Part shown: piece by piece, positions 35,302 through 44,009 of the stretch | How positions within the stretch are numbered: position 1 is the first letter of the stretch | How the letters are laid out: every line of letters starts with the position of its first letter | NCBI RefSeq assembly: GCF_000317225.1 | Contig: NZ_AJLL01000048.1 | Location: 1-64,000, forward strand | Length of the DNA stretch: 64,000 nt | Origin: Fischerella thermalis PCC 7521 | GTDB taxonomy: Bacteria > Cyanobacteriota > Cyanobacteriia > Cyanobacteriales > Nostocaceae | Reading direction: 5' to 3' | Made by a program: the position numbers and the translations under genes | Notes under the pieces: generated by a model | Seen by the model: only the letters and a program-made list of their open reading frames with translations | Database searches by the model: none | What the model was told of the DNA's origin: nothing

Positions 35302-35748
35302 ATGAAACTCAAAAATCTGTCACTGATAGTCACAGCAGCAGCAGCCCTCAGTTTTACAGTCATGCCCCAGCGCTCTGTGCAAGCAGAAAGCGCTCCAAAA
35401 GTTCCATTACAACTTGCACAAGCAAACCAACAACTACAACCACCCCGTATACAATTATCACAGCAACAACAACAAAAGATAGCTCAAATTCGTGCTAACG
35501 CTCGTAATAGTATTGAGAAGGTGCTTACACAGAAGCAGCGTGATCAAATCAAGACTGCGATGCAATCAGGTCAGCCTCCTCAACAAGCTTTTGCTGCATT
35601 AGATTTTACCCCACAACAAAAAACCCAATTGCAGCAAATTTTGGTGTCTTCACAACAGCAAATGGAAGCTGTTTTAACTCCCCAACAAAAGAAACAACTA
35701 GACCAATATCGGGAGAATGTAAGACGCCAGCAGCAACAACAAAGGTAG
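35302..35748 (+). CDS. Exported Gln-rich protein, LTxxQ/Spy-like
   Basis: The 148-residue product has a signal peptide (MKLKNLSLIVTAAAALSFTV, cleavage near VQAES) and a mature part with 30% or more Gln. LSQQQQQKIAQIRANARNSI, VLTQKQRDQIKTAM, FTPQQKTQLQQILVSSQQQM and LTPQQKKQLDQYRENV are repeated LTxxQ-type helices, as in Spy/CpxP periplasmic chaperones. A role as a periplasmic chaperone is inferred from this pattern alone. A near-perfect terminator follows. Confidence 0.82.
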   Translation: MKLKNLSLIVTAAAALSFTVMPQRSVQAESAPKVPLQLAQANQQLQPPRIQLSQQQQQKIAQIRANARNSIEKVLTQKQRDQIKTAMQSGQPPQQAFAALDFTPQQKTQLQQILVSSQQQMEAVLTPQQKKQLDQYRENVRRQQQQQR

Positions 35749-35795
35749 TAACTGAGACTATTTCTTAAGCAATTGTTAGCTGTTTGTTTTTCTAT

Positions 35796-35821
35796 AGCCC
35801 GCTTGTGCGGGCTTTGTTTTT
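35796..35821 (+). terminator. Terminator after the LTxxQ gene
   Basis: AGCCCGC-TTGT-GCGGGCT is a perfect 7-bp stem followed by TTGTTTTT. Confidence 0.92.
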
Positions 35822-36032
35822 ATGCTTGTCTTTGCCTGTTACCATCTTTAATTGCATCATTATTAGCTTGGTCATACCACTAAAAACTGTAGCAAAATCT
35901 GCGGCTAACGCATTACGTGTGAGGTGGGGACAGTATCGTTCAATTATCAGTAATTAGTTGGCAGTGAGCGAATTTTACACTCACTGTTAAGTGTTAAATC
36001 TTAAGTGTTCACTGATTCTGAAGCATCAATAA

Positions 36033-36428
36033 CTAACTACTAACCACCGCTATACAATCAATCTCTACCAACACATCCTTAGGTAAACGTGATACCTGTA
36101 CACAGGCCCGTGCTGGTGCTGTCGCCTCATCAAAATACTTTGCATAGACGGCATTCACCGCCGCAAAATCATTCATATCAGTTAAAAATACAGTTGTTCT
36201 CACCACATCAGCAAAACTAGTCCCTCCAGCTAATAAAATCGCTTCTAAATTAGCCATTACCTGCTCGGTTTGTTTTTTGACATCTCCTTCACCGACAATA
36301 GCACCAGTATTTGGATCAAGTGCAATCTGTCCAGCCACAAATATCATCTTTCCAGCAGCAGCGATCGCCTGATTATACGGGCCTACTGGTGCTGGTGCTT
36401 TCTCTGTACGAATAATCTCTCTACTCAT
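36033..36428 (-). CDS. ridA: RidA family reactive intermediate deaminase
   Basis: The 131-residue product is a full-length RidA/YjgF member. It has [26 protein letters not shown] at the start (given here as the family's opening), [17 protein letters not shown], and [24 protein letters not shown] with the conserved Arg that binds the imine carboxylate. Trimers hydrolyse 2-aminoacrylate and similar enamines from PLP enzymes, protecting metabolism. The Nudix gene lies upstream on the same strand after 112 bases. Confidence 0.95.
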   Translation of the reverse strand: MSREIIRTEKAPAPVGPYNQAIAAAGKMIFVAGQIALDPNTGAIVGEGDVKKQTEQVMANLEAILLAGGTSFADVVRTTVFLTDMNDFAAVNAVYAKYFDEATAPARACVQVSRLPKDVLVEIDCIAVVSS

Positions 36429-36540
36429 AATTCTTCTGTTGATAGTTGGTTGTTGATAGTTGGTTGTTAGTAGTTATTTAATACTTACTCCTCACACCCC
36501 TCATACTCCCCATCACCCCATTGCCCCATCTCCCCAATCC

Positions 36541-36966
36541 CTACCTCGGACGTATCCTATAATGCCGATACTGCCAATAATCTCGCAAAATTATATCGTG
36601 ATCAAAACACAAATTCTCCGGTACACGCCAAGATTCAAAAATTTCTATGCCTTTGGCATCATCTCCCGCCTTTGGTTCTCCTTTTGCCGTTGCTAAAAAC
36701 ACTATACTGATCGTGTGTTTGCGGCGATCGCGTGCCGGATCAGAATAAACATGAAATTGCTCAATCAACTCTACCTCTAAACCAGTTTCTTCCAAGGCTT
36801 CACGCCGTGCTGCTGTTTCCACAGTTTCCCCATAATCAACAAAACCACCAGGTATGGCCCAGCCTAATGGCGGATTATGTCTCTCAATTAACACTATTGG
36901 TCGATGAGGTCGGTCAAGCAATTCGATGATGATATCAACAGTCGGAACAGGGTTTTGATAACTCAT
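36541..36966 (-). CDS. Nudix hydrolase
   Basis: The 141-residue product has an intact Nudix box, from [28 protein letters not shown] (about residues 40-67), with REALEETG giving the metal-binding glutamates. WAIPGGF precedes it. It resembles ADP-ribose or NUDT-type pyrophosphatases; the substrate is not defined. ridA lies downstream on the same strand. The gene is divergent from malQ with a 108-base gap. Confidence 0.92.
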   Translation of the reverse strand: MSYQNPVPTVDIIIELLDRPHRPIVLIERHNPPLGWAIPGGFVDYGETVETAARREALEETGLEVELIEQFHVYSDPARDRRKHTISIVFLATAKGEPKAGDDAKGIEIFESWRVPENLCFDHDIILRDYWQYRHYRIRPR

Positions 36967-37074
36967 AAAACATCAATTGTGACAGCAAATCTGGTCTTCC
37001 AGATAACTGAAAGTCAACAACTGTTCCATGCTAAATTCAGTGGATATCTTTGCTCTCTATAGTTCAGGATATTT

Positions 37075-38580
37075 ATGCCTTTTCCTAGATCCAGTGGTAT
37101 TTTGCTACATCCAACCAGTTTTCCCGGTCGCTATGGTATCGGAGATTTGGGTTTGGAGGCGTATAAGTTCGTAGATTTTTTGGCTCGCAGTGGGCAGCAA
37201 TTGTGGCAAATATTACCCTTGGGGCCTACGGGCTTTGGCAATTCACCTTATATGTGTTTTTCTGCTATGGCAGGCAATCCCCTGCTGATTAGTCCGGATG
37301 TATTAAAAGATCAAGGCTTGTTAAGTGAAGATGATCTGCGCGATATTCCAGATTTTCCGTTGGATCATATAGACTTTGAGCAAGTGATTGCTTGGAAAAT
37401 ACCTGTGTTACGGAAAGCTTGTGAAAACTTTAAACACAAGGCTAGTCCAATACAGCAGAAAGAGTTTGAGGGTTTTTGTCGGGGTAAAGCAAATTGGCTA
37501 GAAGACTACACCCTGTTTATGGCCTTGCTTGATACGCAAGGAACAACAACCTGGACTGAGTGGCCTGAAGAGCTGCGCAAGCGCAAACCAGAGGTACTAG
37601 AACATTGGCGTCTGCAATTGACAGACGAGATATTTTTCCATAAATTTCTACAGTTCGAGTTTTTTCGACAGTGGTCTGAGCTTAAACTCTACGCTAACGA
37701 ACAAAATATTCAGATTATTGGCGATATTCCCATTTACGTTGCCCATAATAGTGCAGATGTCTGGGCCCATCCAGAGAACTTTATGCTCGATCCCGAAACG
37801 GGAGAAGCTACTGAAGTCGCAGGGGTTCCACCAGATTATTTCTCAGCAACGGGTCAACTCTGGGGAAATCCAATTTACAACTGGAATTACTTACAATCAA
37901 CTCGTTTTCATTGGTGGGTCAGACGTGTACGTGAAAACCTCGCTCATGCAGATTTAATTCGGATTGATCATTTCCGAGGTTTAGAATCTTATTGGTCGGT
38001 TCCAGCAGGAGAGGAAACGGCGATCAATGGCAAATGGGTAAAGGCACCAGGCTATGCTTTGTTTGAGACAATTCGTGAAGAGTTAGGCACCCTACCGATT
38101 ATTGCTGAAGACTTAGGCTACATCGATCAGCCAGTGTTGGATCTCAGAGATCATTTTGGATTTCCAGGAATGAAGATTCTCCATTTTGCCTTTGGTAGCG
38201 ATGCTAACAATGCTTACTTGCCATTTAATGTAGTTCCTAACAGCGTAATCTATACTGGAACCCACGATAACAATACAACCATTGGCTGGTATTATCAAGA
38301 TGCTTCTGATTATGAACGCGATCGCGTCCAAAAATACCTTGGCTGTAATGGTCCCCACGGCATTGCCTGGGATTTCATCCGATTGGCAATGAGTTCTGTT
38401 GCCCATCAGGCAATTATTCCCCTCCAAGATGTCTTCAATTTGGGTTCTGATGCTCGCATGAATACCCCTAGTAAAGCTGATGGCAATTGGGATTGGCGCT
38501 ATCGAAGTGAAGCCTTAACTGAGGAATACAGCAACCGTCTTAGGGAGATGGTTATGATTTATGGGCGTTATAAGGGGTAA
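37075..38580 (+). CDS. malQ: 4-alpha-glucanotransferase (amylomaltase)
   Basis: The 501-residue product has GH77 length and motifs: SSGILLHPTSFPGRYGIGDL, GQQLWQILPLGPTGFGNSPY, IIGDIPIYVAHNSADVW, DLIRIDHFRGLESYW (nucleophile Asp), PIIAEDLGYI (acid/base Glu) and YTGTHDNNTTIGW (transition-state Asp). It transfers glucan segments between malto-oligosaccharides in glycogen breakdown. It stands alone; a hairpin follows about 140 bases after the stop. Confidence 0.97.
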   Translation: MPFPRSSGILLHPTSFPGRYGIGDLGLEAYKFVDFLARSGQQLWQILPLGPTGFGNSPYMCFSAMAGNPLLISPDVLKDQGLLSEDDLRDIPDFPLDHIDFEQVIAWKIPVLRKACENFKHKASPIQQKEFEGFCRGKANWLEDYTLFMALLDTQGTTTWTEWPEELRKRKPEVLEHWRLQLTDEIFFHKFLQFEFFRQWSELKLYANEQNIQIIGDIPIYVAHNSADVWAHPENFMLDPETGEATEVAGVPPDYFSATGQLWGNPIYNWNYLQSTRFHWWVRRVRENLAHADLIRIDHFRGLESYWSVPAGEETAINGKWVKAPGYALFETIREELGTLPIIAEDLGYIDQPVLDLRDHFGFPGMKILHFAFGSDANNAYLPFNVVPNSVIYTGTHDNNTTIGWYYQDASDYERDRVQKYLGCNGPHGIAWDFIRLAMSSVAHQAIIPLQDVFNLGSDARMNTPSKADGNWDWRYRSEALTEEYSNRLREMVMIYGRYKG

Positions 38581-38716
38581 TACCGTTTCACTATAAGTCT
38601 GATACATTTCGCAAGCAAGGAGACAAGGAGGACAAGGAGAAGAATTTGTATCAATTATTTTGTGAATGTGAAATGGTATAAGACAAATACTGCCCTTTTG
38701 GAATCGTTTTGGTTAG

Positions 38717-38743
38717 TTAGGGTGGGTATAACCCACCTAATTT
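38717..38743 (+). terminator. Possible terminator after malQ
   Basis: GGTGGGT-ATA-ACCCACC (38721-38737) with TTA/TAA flanks makes a 7- to 10-bp stem, followed by TTTC. Confidence 0.55.
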
Positions 38744-38818
38744 CAACTAGACGACGAGTCAGAGCGATCGCCATTTCTTCTCCTAGTCTCTAGTCTCTAG
38801 TCCCTAGTCTCTTTAAAT

Positions 38819-39988
38819 ATGCGAACAATTGCGGAAATTAACGAAAAAATCAGCCGCAAACGCGCGGTGGTGTTAACTGCTGAAGAATTAAAAACCAGAG
38901 TTGCAGAAGTTGGCGTGACAAAAGTTACCAAGGAGGTCGATGTAATCACTACCGGCACTTTTGAGCCAATGGAATCTAGTGGTGCAATTATTAACCTGGG
39001 ACATACTGATCCGCCAATCAAAATTCGTCGCTGTTGGTTGGATGGTGTGCCAGTCTATTCAGGTTTTGGTGCTGTAGATTTATACTTGGGTGCAAGTTCT
39101 GCTGTAGAGGTGATGGAGGGGGAAGAAGTCCGAGAACGAGGCGGCGGTCATGTAATTGAAGATTTGATTGCTGGTAAACCTGTACACGTACGCGCTCAAG
39201 GACAAGTTACAGATTGTTACCCCAGGGCTACTTTTGAAACAACAATTACCCGTGACACTATTAATCAGTTTTATTTATTTAATCCGAGAAATCTTTATCA
39301 AAATTTTATTGTAGGAGTGAATGGAGGCGATCGCCCACTTTTTACTTATTTAGGTCCCCTACAGCCGCGTTTGAGTAATGCAGTGTATTCTAACCCTGGT
39401 GCTATTTCCCCTCTGTTCAACGATCCTGATCTGCAACTAGTCGGTATTGGTACACGAATTTTCTTGGGTGGGGGTATTGGCTATGTAGCATGGGAAGGAA
39501 CACAGCATTTCCCCTTACAAAAACGCTTGCCCAATCGCACACCTATTGGTCCGGCTGCAACTTTAGCCTTAATTGGTGATGCCAAGCAAATGGATACTCG
39601 TTGGGTACGGGGTTGTTACTTCAAACATTATGGTCCTTCTTTAATGTTGGGTGTAGGCGTACCATTTCCCGTGTTAAATGAGGAAGTAGTAGCCAAATGT
39701 GCAGTTAGTGACAAAGACTTAGTTGCACCCATAGTAGACTTTTCCATTCCCCGGCGAGTACGCCCCACCTTTGGCTTGGTCAGTTACGCTCAACTCAAAA
39801 CCGGACGCATAATCATTGAAGGCAAAACAGTACGTGTTGCGCCCGTTGTGAGCATACTCTTCTCTCGACAAGTCGCCCAAGAGTTAAAACAATGGATTCA
39901 AGCAGGTACCTTTACTCTTACCGAACCAGTCGCCCAAATCTCAATGGAACGCTCTTTTCTTCCCCAAGATCGGTGGACAGAATTTTAA
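38819..39988 (+). CDS. Homocysteine biosynthesis protein (DUF39 / HcyBio family)
   Basis: The 389-residue product matches the DUF39 family, described in methanogens and other organisms that make homocysteine from aspartate semialdehyde and sulfide. It has EINEKISRKRAVVLTAEEL at the N-terminus, TTGTFEPMESSGAIINLGH, KIRRCWLDGVPVYSGFGAVD with a cysteine, IGTRIFLGGGIGYVAWEGTQ and KQMDTRWVRGC with another cysteine. No CBS or ferredoxin domains are attached, and the usual ferredoxin partner is not adjacent. The enzymatic role in cyanobacteria is inferred from the family only. Confidence 0.88.
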   Translation: MRTIAEINEKISRKRAVVLTAEELKTRVAEVGVTKVTKEVDVITTGTFEPMESSGAIINLGHTDPPIKIRRCWLDGVPVYSGFGAVDLYLGASSAVEVMEGEEVRERGGGHVIEDLIAGKPVHVRAQGQVTDCYPRATFETTITRDTINQFYLFNPRNLYQNFIVGVNGGDRPLFTYLGPLQPRLSNAVYSNPGAISPLFNDPDLQLVGIGTRIFLGGGIGYVAWEGTQHFPLQKRLPNRTPIGPAATLALIGDAKQMDTRWVRGCYFKHYGPSLMLGVGVPFPVLNEEVVAKCAVSDKDLVAPIVDFSIPRRVRPTFGLVSYAQLKTGRIIIEGKTVRVAPVVSILFSRQVAQELKQWIQAGTFTLTEPVAQISMERSFLPQDRWTEF

Positions 39989-40005
39989 CAAGAGATGGGG
40001 AGATA

Positions 40006-40038
40006 GGGAGATGGGGTGTAATTTTCTCCCCATCTCCC
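40006..40038. terminator. Hairpin between convergent genes
   Basis: GGGAGATGGGG (40006-40016) pairs perfectly with CCCCATCTCCC (40028-40038). It lies between the convergent DUF39 and proline-rich-protein genes. The GGGAGAT tandem nature makes it partly low complexity. Confidence 0.55.
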
Positions 40039-40061
40039 CACCGCCCCACCACCCCATCTGT

Positions 40062-41108
40062 TTACTCCTGCGTTGGTTTCGGTCGTTTCACAGGCTTGGG
40101 AACAGAACCTTTGGGTATAGGTCTGGGAGGTGGCGATGCTGATGGAGATTCGCCCACTTTTTTAACTGGACGTGGTGAACCTTCTCCGTTTCGTCTTGGG
40201 GGATAGGGCTTTCTACCGCTGGGACGGCGGCTTCCCCCGCCTTTAGCTCCACGTTTGAACTGTGGTTTACTGCTACGTTTTCTGGGTAATTCTGCGATAA
40301 ATGTCGCCTTTTCTACAACCAAAGATTCACCTTGTCGCTGGACTTGCAAGTCCCAAAACTTTCCTACTGCTTTGGTTTCTAGCTTGCCCTTGAGTTTCAA
40401 TTTGAAATACTTGGGTTTATCATTTGGCTTACGGGCAGATTGCTTAATCTTGATTACCAAGTTCTCTGTGTCGTATGACTGGTAAACTATTTCGCCACGA
40501 ACAGAAAAACCACCGTCTGAAATTTCTGATGATGGTGTCGGTTCTGGTGAGGTATTTTGGGGTGTTTTCTCTAAATTCTCGGGTGAATCAGGATTTGCTG
40601 TTTCCTCCTCTGATAAGGTCAACTGTTGCTGCTGTTCGGTTATGGAACTTTTAGCCAGTTTTTCTGGCTCCCATACCCCTACAATTTGAAGATGCAATTG
40701 GTCATTTTCTTGACGTGTGCGCGGATAAACAACCCACAGATGCTCTTGCTCTAAATCGAGGTGGTTTTTGACTAAACTCATGATTCGGCCAAGTAGCACG
40801 GTATCTAATTTAGTGCCATCTGGGGTCAACATTACACCTTGGGTAAATTGTTCACTGCTAGCAATGTAACGACCTCGGACTAAGCCAATCGCTCGATACT
40901 GCATCGGTTCGCTGGGAGGTGGAATCGGTTGCTGTCGATTCCCTAAGTTCCCATCATTAGCAGTTTCGCTTGGCATTACAGACGAAGTCTCACTTTGAGA
41001 TGCTTCGGCTGCTACTACATCAGTAGTAGTTGCTTCTTGACTAGGTTTAGCTTCATCAGAAGCTGTGGAATTTGACGATTCAGGGGACGGCATTAAGTCG
41101 GAATTCAT
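40062..41108 (-). CDS. Conserved cyanobacterial protein, acidic N-terminus and basic Pro-rich tail
   Basis: The 348-residue product has no named family I can assign. Residues 1-80 are Ser/Glu/Ala-rich and disordered. A folded part starts about residue 80 (MQYRAIGLVRGRYIASSEQF, LGRIMSLVKNHLDLEQEHLW), followed by a Glu/Pro-rich linker, then a second beta-rich block (GGFSVRGEIVYQSYD, IKQSARKPNDKPKYFKLKLK). The last 60 residues are basic, Arg/Lys/Pro/Gly-rich (GAKGGGSRRPSGRKPYPPRR), which suggests nucleic-acid binding. ATG 41108 is chosen because AAGGAG stands 5 bases before it; the frame is open to 41264 but the extra part has no RBS. Confidence 0.82.
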   Translation of the reverse strand: MNSDLMPSPESSNSTASDEAKPSQEATTTDVVAAEASQSETSSVMPSETANDGNLGNRQQPIPPPSEPMQYRAIGLVRGRYIASSEQFTQGVMLTPDGTKLDTVLLGRIMSLVKNHLDLEQEHLWVVYPRTRQENDQLHLQIVGVWEPEKLAKSSITEQQQQLTLSEEETANPDSPENLEKTPQNTSPEPTPSSEISDGGFSVRGEIVYQSYDTENLVIKIKQSARKPNDKPKYFKLKLKGKLETKAVGKFWDLQVQRQGESLVVEKATFIAELPRKRSSKPQFKRGAKGGGSRRPSGRKPYPPRRNGEGSPRPVKKVGESPSASPPPRPIPKGSVPKPVKRPKPTQE

Positions 41109-41481
41109 AAAAACTCCTTGCGGCGGAGACACATCCCATTGTGGGATTTTATTAACGCAACAGGGAAGAGCGTTTGTGCGGCTGCTCAAAGTATATTTAC
41201 TTTTAAAACAACCACCATCGTTTGCCCTGTTATGATACTGAAAGACGCGATTTTTCGCATACATACTAAATGTGTAATTTAGCGTCTTTACACTAGTTTC
41301 GGAAGCATACCATAGCTACAATTTAGGCGTCTCCTCTTAAAGTCATCTCTTGCTTAAGCATCACAAATGGCTATTTGTTATAAAGTTCACAGTTTGTTAG
41401 CGGTATTCCGCAAACTTTTCCAATTTTTTAATTTTCTCAATTTGTGTAAACAATAGTTTTATTAGAGTTAAGGACGGTTTT
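41109..41481. other. Divergent promoter region
   Basis: The 373 bases between the proline-rich-protein gene and the TPR gene are AT-rich. They hold the AAGGAG of the former (41114-41119). No other element is recognised. Confidence 0.5.
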
Positions 41482-42342
41482 GTGTCTCAGCCGCGTAATC
41501 GTTGGTTAGTCAAAGTAGTTTTAGTGTTGGCAGTGATAGCTTTTGTTGGGGTGTCTATGGTTCCCATCATAGCCGCATTTAATGATACGCAACAGCCCAG
41601 CTCAAATTCCGCTAGCGGCAGAGGAAATTCGTCTTCCTCAGATCAAAAAGCAAAATTGGAAGATGCAGCAAGAGGTTATGAACAAGTTTTACAGCGAGAA
41701 CCGGAAAATCAAACAGCACTGCGAGGCTTGTTAGAAACTCGTTTGCAATTACTAAGTCTGGGTGCGGGTAACATTAAAGCAGTAATTGAACCTCTAGAAA
41801 AATTAGCGAAGCTCAATCCGGAACAAACTAGGTATGGCGTGCTGTTGGCACAAGCCAAACAACAAATCGGCGACAAGGAAGGTGCTGCACAGGCTTATCG
41901 CTCTATTTTGGAAACCAAGCCAGGAAATCTTGAGGCTTTGCAAGGAATGGTAGCTTTGTTGCTCAACCAAAAGCGCCCGGAAGCAGCAATTGGGTTATTA
42001 CAAGATACCCTTGCTAAATCCGGTCAAGCAAATAAAATTGAACCCGGTAGTGTGGATACTGTTGCTGTGCAAGTGATGTTGGGTAATGTTTACGCTAGCC
42101 AAAAACGCTATCCTCAAGCCTTATCTTTGTATGATCAGGCAGTTAATATAGCTCCTGATGATTTTCGACCTGTTTTGGCAAAAGCGATGGTTATCAAAGA
42201 GCAAGGAAAAGCTGATGAAGCAAAACCTTTATTTGATAAAGCCGCAGCTTTAGCACCAGCTCAGTACAAAGACGAAATCAATAAAAGAAGTTCTGAGTCT
42301 GTGACTCCCACTCCTGCTGCGACGTCAGCACCAACACCCTAG
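41482..42342 (+). CDS. Membrane-anchored TPR protein
   Basis: The 286-residue product has an N-terminal membrane anchor (WLVKVVLVLAVIAFVGVSMV, about 8-27) and a Ser/Asn/Gly-rich spacer (about 30-55). About five TPR units follow (YEQVLQREPENQTALRGLLE, QAYRSILETKPGNLEALQGM, MLGNVYASQKRYPQALSLYD and others). The tail is Thr/Pro/Ala-rich. It is probably a membrane-tethered assembly scaffold; the partner is unknown. The GTG at 41482 follows AAGGACG at 41470-41476. It is convergent with the Mn exporter gene. Confidence 0.88.
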   Translation: MSQPRNRWLVKVVLVLAVIAFVGVSMVPIIAAFNDTQQPSSNSASGRGNSSSSDQKAKLEDAARGYEQVLQREPENQTALRGLLETRLQLLSLGAGNIKAVIEPLEKLAKLNPEQTRYGVLLAQAKQQIGDKEGAAQAYRSILETKPGNLEALQGMVALLLNQKRPEAAIGLLQDTLAKSGQANKIEPGSVDTVAVQVMLGNVYASQKRYPQALSLYDQAVNIAPDDFRPVLAKAMVIKEQGKADEAKPLFDKAAALAPAQYKDEINKRSSESVTPTPAATSAPTP

Positions 42343-42405
42343 ATAAGAGGAAAAGACAAGGAAGACAACTCCCGTGTCCTCCCTTGTCTCCCCGTTCCCC
42401 AACTT

Positions 42406-43026
42406 TCACGCTCCTTCTACAGCAGCGACGATACCAAATAAAATAAATAGGAATCCGCCTGCTATGGTGAGTGTTCGTTCCGAAATTCGTCCTGCTAACA
42501 TTCTTCCACCAATCACAGCGATCGCTGCACAAATGGCATGTCCTAAAATTGCACCTATTGTTACCCCCACAGGATTATTTGCTGCTGCTAGAGTAATGGT
42601 GGCAAATTGTGTGCGATCGCCCCACTCTGCCATAAATGTCAATACAAAAGCTTCTAGTAAAATTGCCCAAATACTTTTTTGATTTTTCAGTTGCTTTTCT
42701 GCCTCAGCTACTGCCGTTTTTGCTTCTTCTACAATTTCAGTATCGCAGGTTGCGGCAGACATTTTACTACCTTCATACAACAGCTTAATACCGAAGGCAA
42801 TAAACAAAACAATTTCAGCATAATATATGTAAAGCTTTGGCAGCAAGGACACTGCCTGTCCAACTCCTACGGACAGTATTGTCATCGCCGCTAAAGCTGC
42901 TACAACACCCGCAAATACAAGCCGCCGCGAATGCTGCATAGACAAAATTACGGCGATAAAAAAGGTTTTATCACCTAACTCAGAAACTGTAATGAGTAAT
43001 AAACCTGCGGTGAAAGCTGTTAGCAC
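42406..43026 (-). CDS. mnx: Manganese exporter of the GDT1/UPF0016 family (Mnx-like)
   Basis: The 206-residue membrane protein has two inverted halves of three helices, each with the family ExGD(K/R)T motif: SELGDKTFFIAVIL (about 15-28) and AEWGDRTQFATITL (about 132-145). The central hydrophilic loop (about 85-120) contains many Glu and Lys. In Synechocystis the homologue (Mnx/Hmx) exports Mn2+ from cytosol to thylakoid lumen or periplasm, protecting against Mn and supplying PSII. A Mn2+ riboswitch of the yybP-ykoY class lies directly upstream, supporting this. The GTG at 43026 has GGAG 9 bases upstream. Confidence 0.94.
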   Translation of the reverse strand: MLTAFTAGLLLITVSELGDKTFFIAVILSMQHSRRLVFAGVVAALAAMTILSVGVGQAVSLLPKLYIYYAEIVLFIAFGIKLLYEGSKMSAATCDTEIVEEAKTAVAEAEKQLKNQKSIWAILLEAFVLTFMAEWGDRTQFATITLAAANNPVGVTIGAILGHAICAAIAVIGGRMLAGRISERTLTIAGGFLFILFGIVAAVEGA

Positions 43027-43058
43027 TCTCTTAAGCTCCAGACGAATCGTTTACCCGT

Positions 43059-43131
43059 GTGTGAAGCTCAATGAGACTAGCGAAACCTCACTGAACTTCA
43101 CACTTTATTTTTTGTGTGAACTCAGTGAAGG
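43059..43131 (-). promoter_or_regulatory. Three-arm alternative-pairing expression platform of the Mn riboswitch
   Basis: Three related segments follow the aptamer on the minus strand. Arm A (43114-43131) starts with the CCTTC that also closes aptamer helix P1. Arm B (43086-43103) can pair with A (7+6+3 bp with small bulges, loop AAAAAATAAA) or with arm C (43059-43075) over 17 contiguous base pairs including two G-U. So P1, A-B and B-C are mutually competing. No T-run follows B-C, so the output could be anti-termination or, via the nearby GGAG (43036-43039), translation. Which state is ON is not read from sequence. Confidence 0.75.
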
Positions 43132-43239
43132 TCTCGCTTCCAACTAGCTTATTGCTTGATTGTCATCTAAACCAGGCTCATCACCAGTATGTTGATTTAG
43201 ATGGGCTGGCTAATGTTTTGCCAGCAGCTACTCCCCTTC
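43127..43239 (-). promoter_or_regulatory. Mn2+ riboswitch aptamer (yybP-ykoY class)
   Basis: On the minus strand the element begins GAAGGGGAGTAGC and ends GGAAGCGAGACCTTC, the two conserved strands of this class. P1 pairs GAAGG with CCTTC. Between them are the CTGGC...GCCAG stem (43207-43224), the ACATACT loop and the CATCTAAA/TTTAGATG stem. The position, 100 bases before the start of an Mn exporter gene, fits the known regulon. This identification is by motif order and spacing; a covariance search was not run. Confidence 0.93.
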
Positions 43240-43436
43240 TTTATTTATGAGTAATTATACATCTATCTCAGGTTGTAGTAAAGGAATTTTTTAATGATTG
43301 AGGATGCAGGAACACGAAGGATATGTGAGTTATCTTTCCCCCTTGTCTCCCTTCTCCTGCTAGCGTTAAACTCACAAAGCTGGTAGTCTGAATTGTCGAG
43401 GTTACTTTTGAGTCAAAGTTCTCAGATTATTTAATT
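43240..43436. other. Divergent promoter region between the Mn riboswitch and crr6
   Basis: The region holds the promoter for the mnx leader (minus) and that of crr6 (plus). A TCTTTCCCCCTTGTCTCCC low-complexity stretch lies near 43330. No further element is recognised. Confidence 0.5.
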
Positions 43437-43910
43437 ATGACTATTACCATCGCTCTCAATTCTGACTCCATTAATAGCTTGGATCTATCTCCTGTAGCAA
43501 CGGTAATTGAGCAATTACTGCAACAAGGGGTGATCGCATCCTATGAACAACAGTTACGCTTTGACATTAATTATTCCCAACAAGAGGACGATCCGCGAGA
43601 ATTTCCAGAAATTCCAGAAGTGCGGCTGTGGTTTGTTCGCCTCGACGCCCGTTATCCTTGGTTACCATTTTTACTAGACTGGAAAACAGGAGAATTCGCT
43701 CGTTACACAGCTATGCTAGTACCGCATCAATTTAGTTCCAAAGAGGGAATTCAGTATAATCCTGAGGCTTTAGAAATCTTTTTGATGCATAAGATTTTTA
43801 TTTTAAGTGACTGGCTAAAACAACACAACATACCTAGTAAATCACGTCTACAATCAATGGCTCAAATGCTAGGATATGAGCTAGACGAGAGTTTTTTAAC
43901 AATGTTTTAA
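43437..43910 (+). CDS. crr6: CRR6-family NdhI maturation factor
   Basis: The 157-residue product matches the CRR6 (DUF1817) family. The hallmark is VRLWFVRLDARYPWLPFLLD (about 62-81), then GEFARYTAMLVPHQFSSKEG, IQYNPEALEIFLMHKIFILS and DWLKQHNIPSKSRL. The plant protein CRR6 and its cyanobacterial homologue assist assembly of NdhI into the hydrophilic arm of the photosynthetic NDH-1 complex. The product is cytosolic and has no signal. It is divergent from the Mn exporter leader and ends in a region with no operon partner. Confidence 0.9.
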   Translation: MTITIALNSDSINSLDLSPVATVIEQLLQQGVIASYEQQLRFDINYSQQEDDPREFPEIPEVRLWFVRLDARYPWLPFLLDWKTGEFARYTAMLVPHQFSSKEGIQYNPEALEIFLMHKIFILSDWLKQHNIPSKSRLQSMAQMLGYELDESFLTMF

Positions 43911-44009
43911 TTACAAAGACGGGATTGCAAAACAACTTCCTGAGAGAGAGTTATTTATCAAGTAAAAAACTAAAGTTAAAAATCAAAATTGATATTGATA
44001 GAATTCAAA

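Noticed and set aside
36487-36497. ACTCCTCACAC, the core of the Yfr1 small RNA
   Set aside because: It lies in CACACCCC/CATACTCC low-complexity filler with no Yfr1 stems; another match at 53940-53950 is of the same kind.
41109-41264. N-terminal extension of the proline-rich protein frame
   Set aside because: It lacks an RBS and conserved character, whereas AAGGAG is placed 5 bases before ATG 41108.
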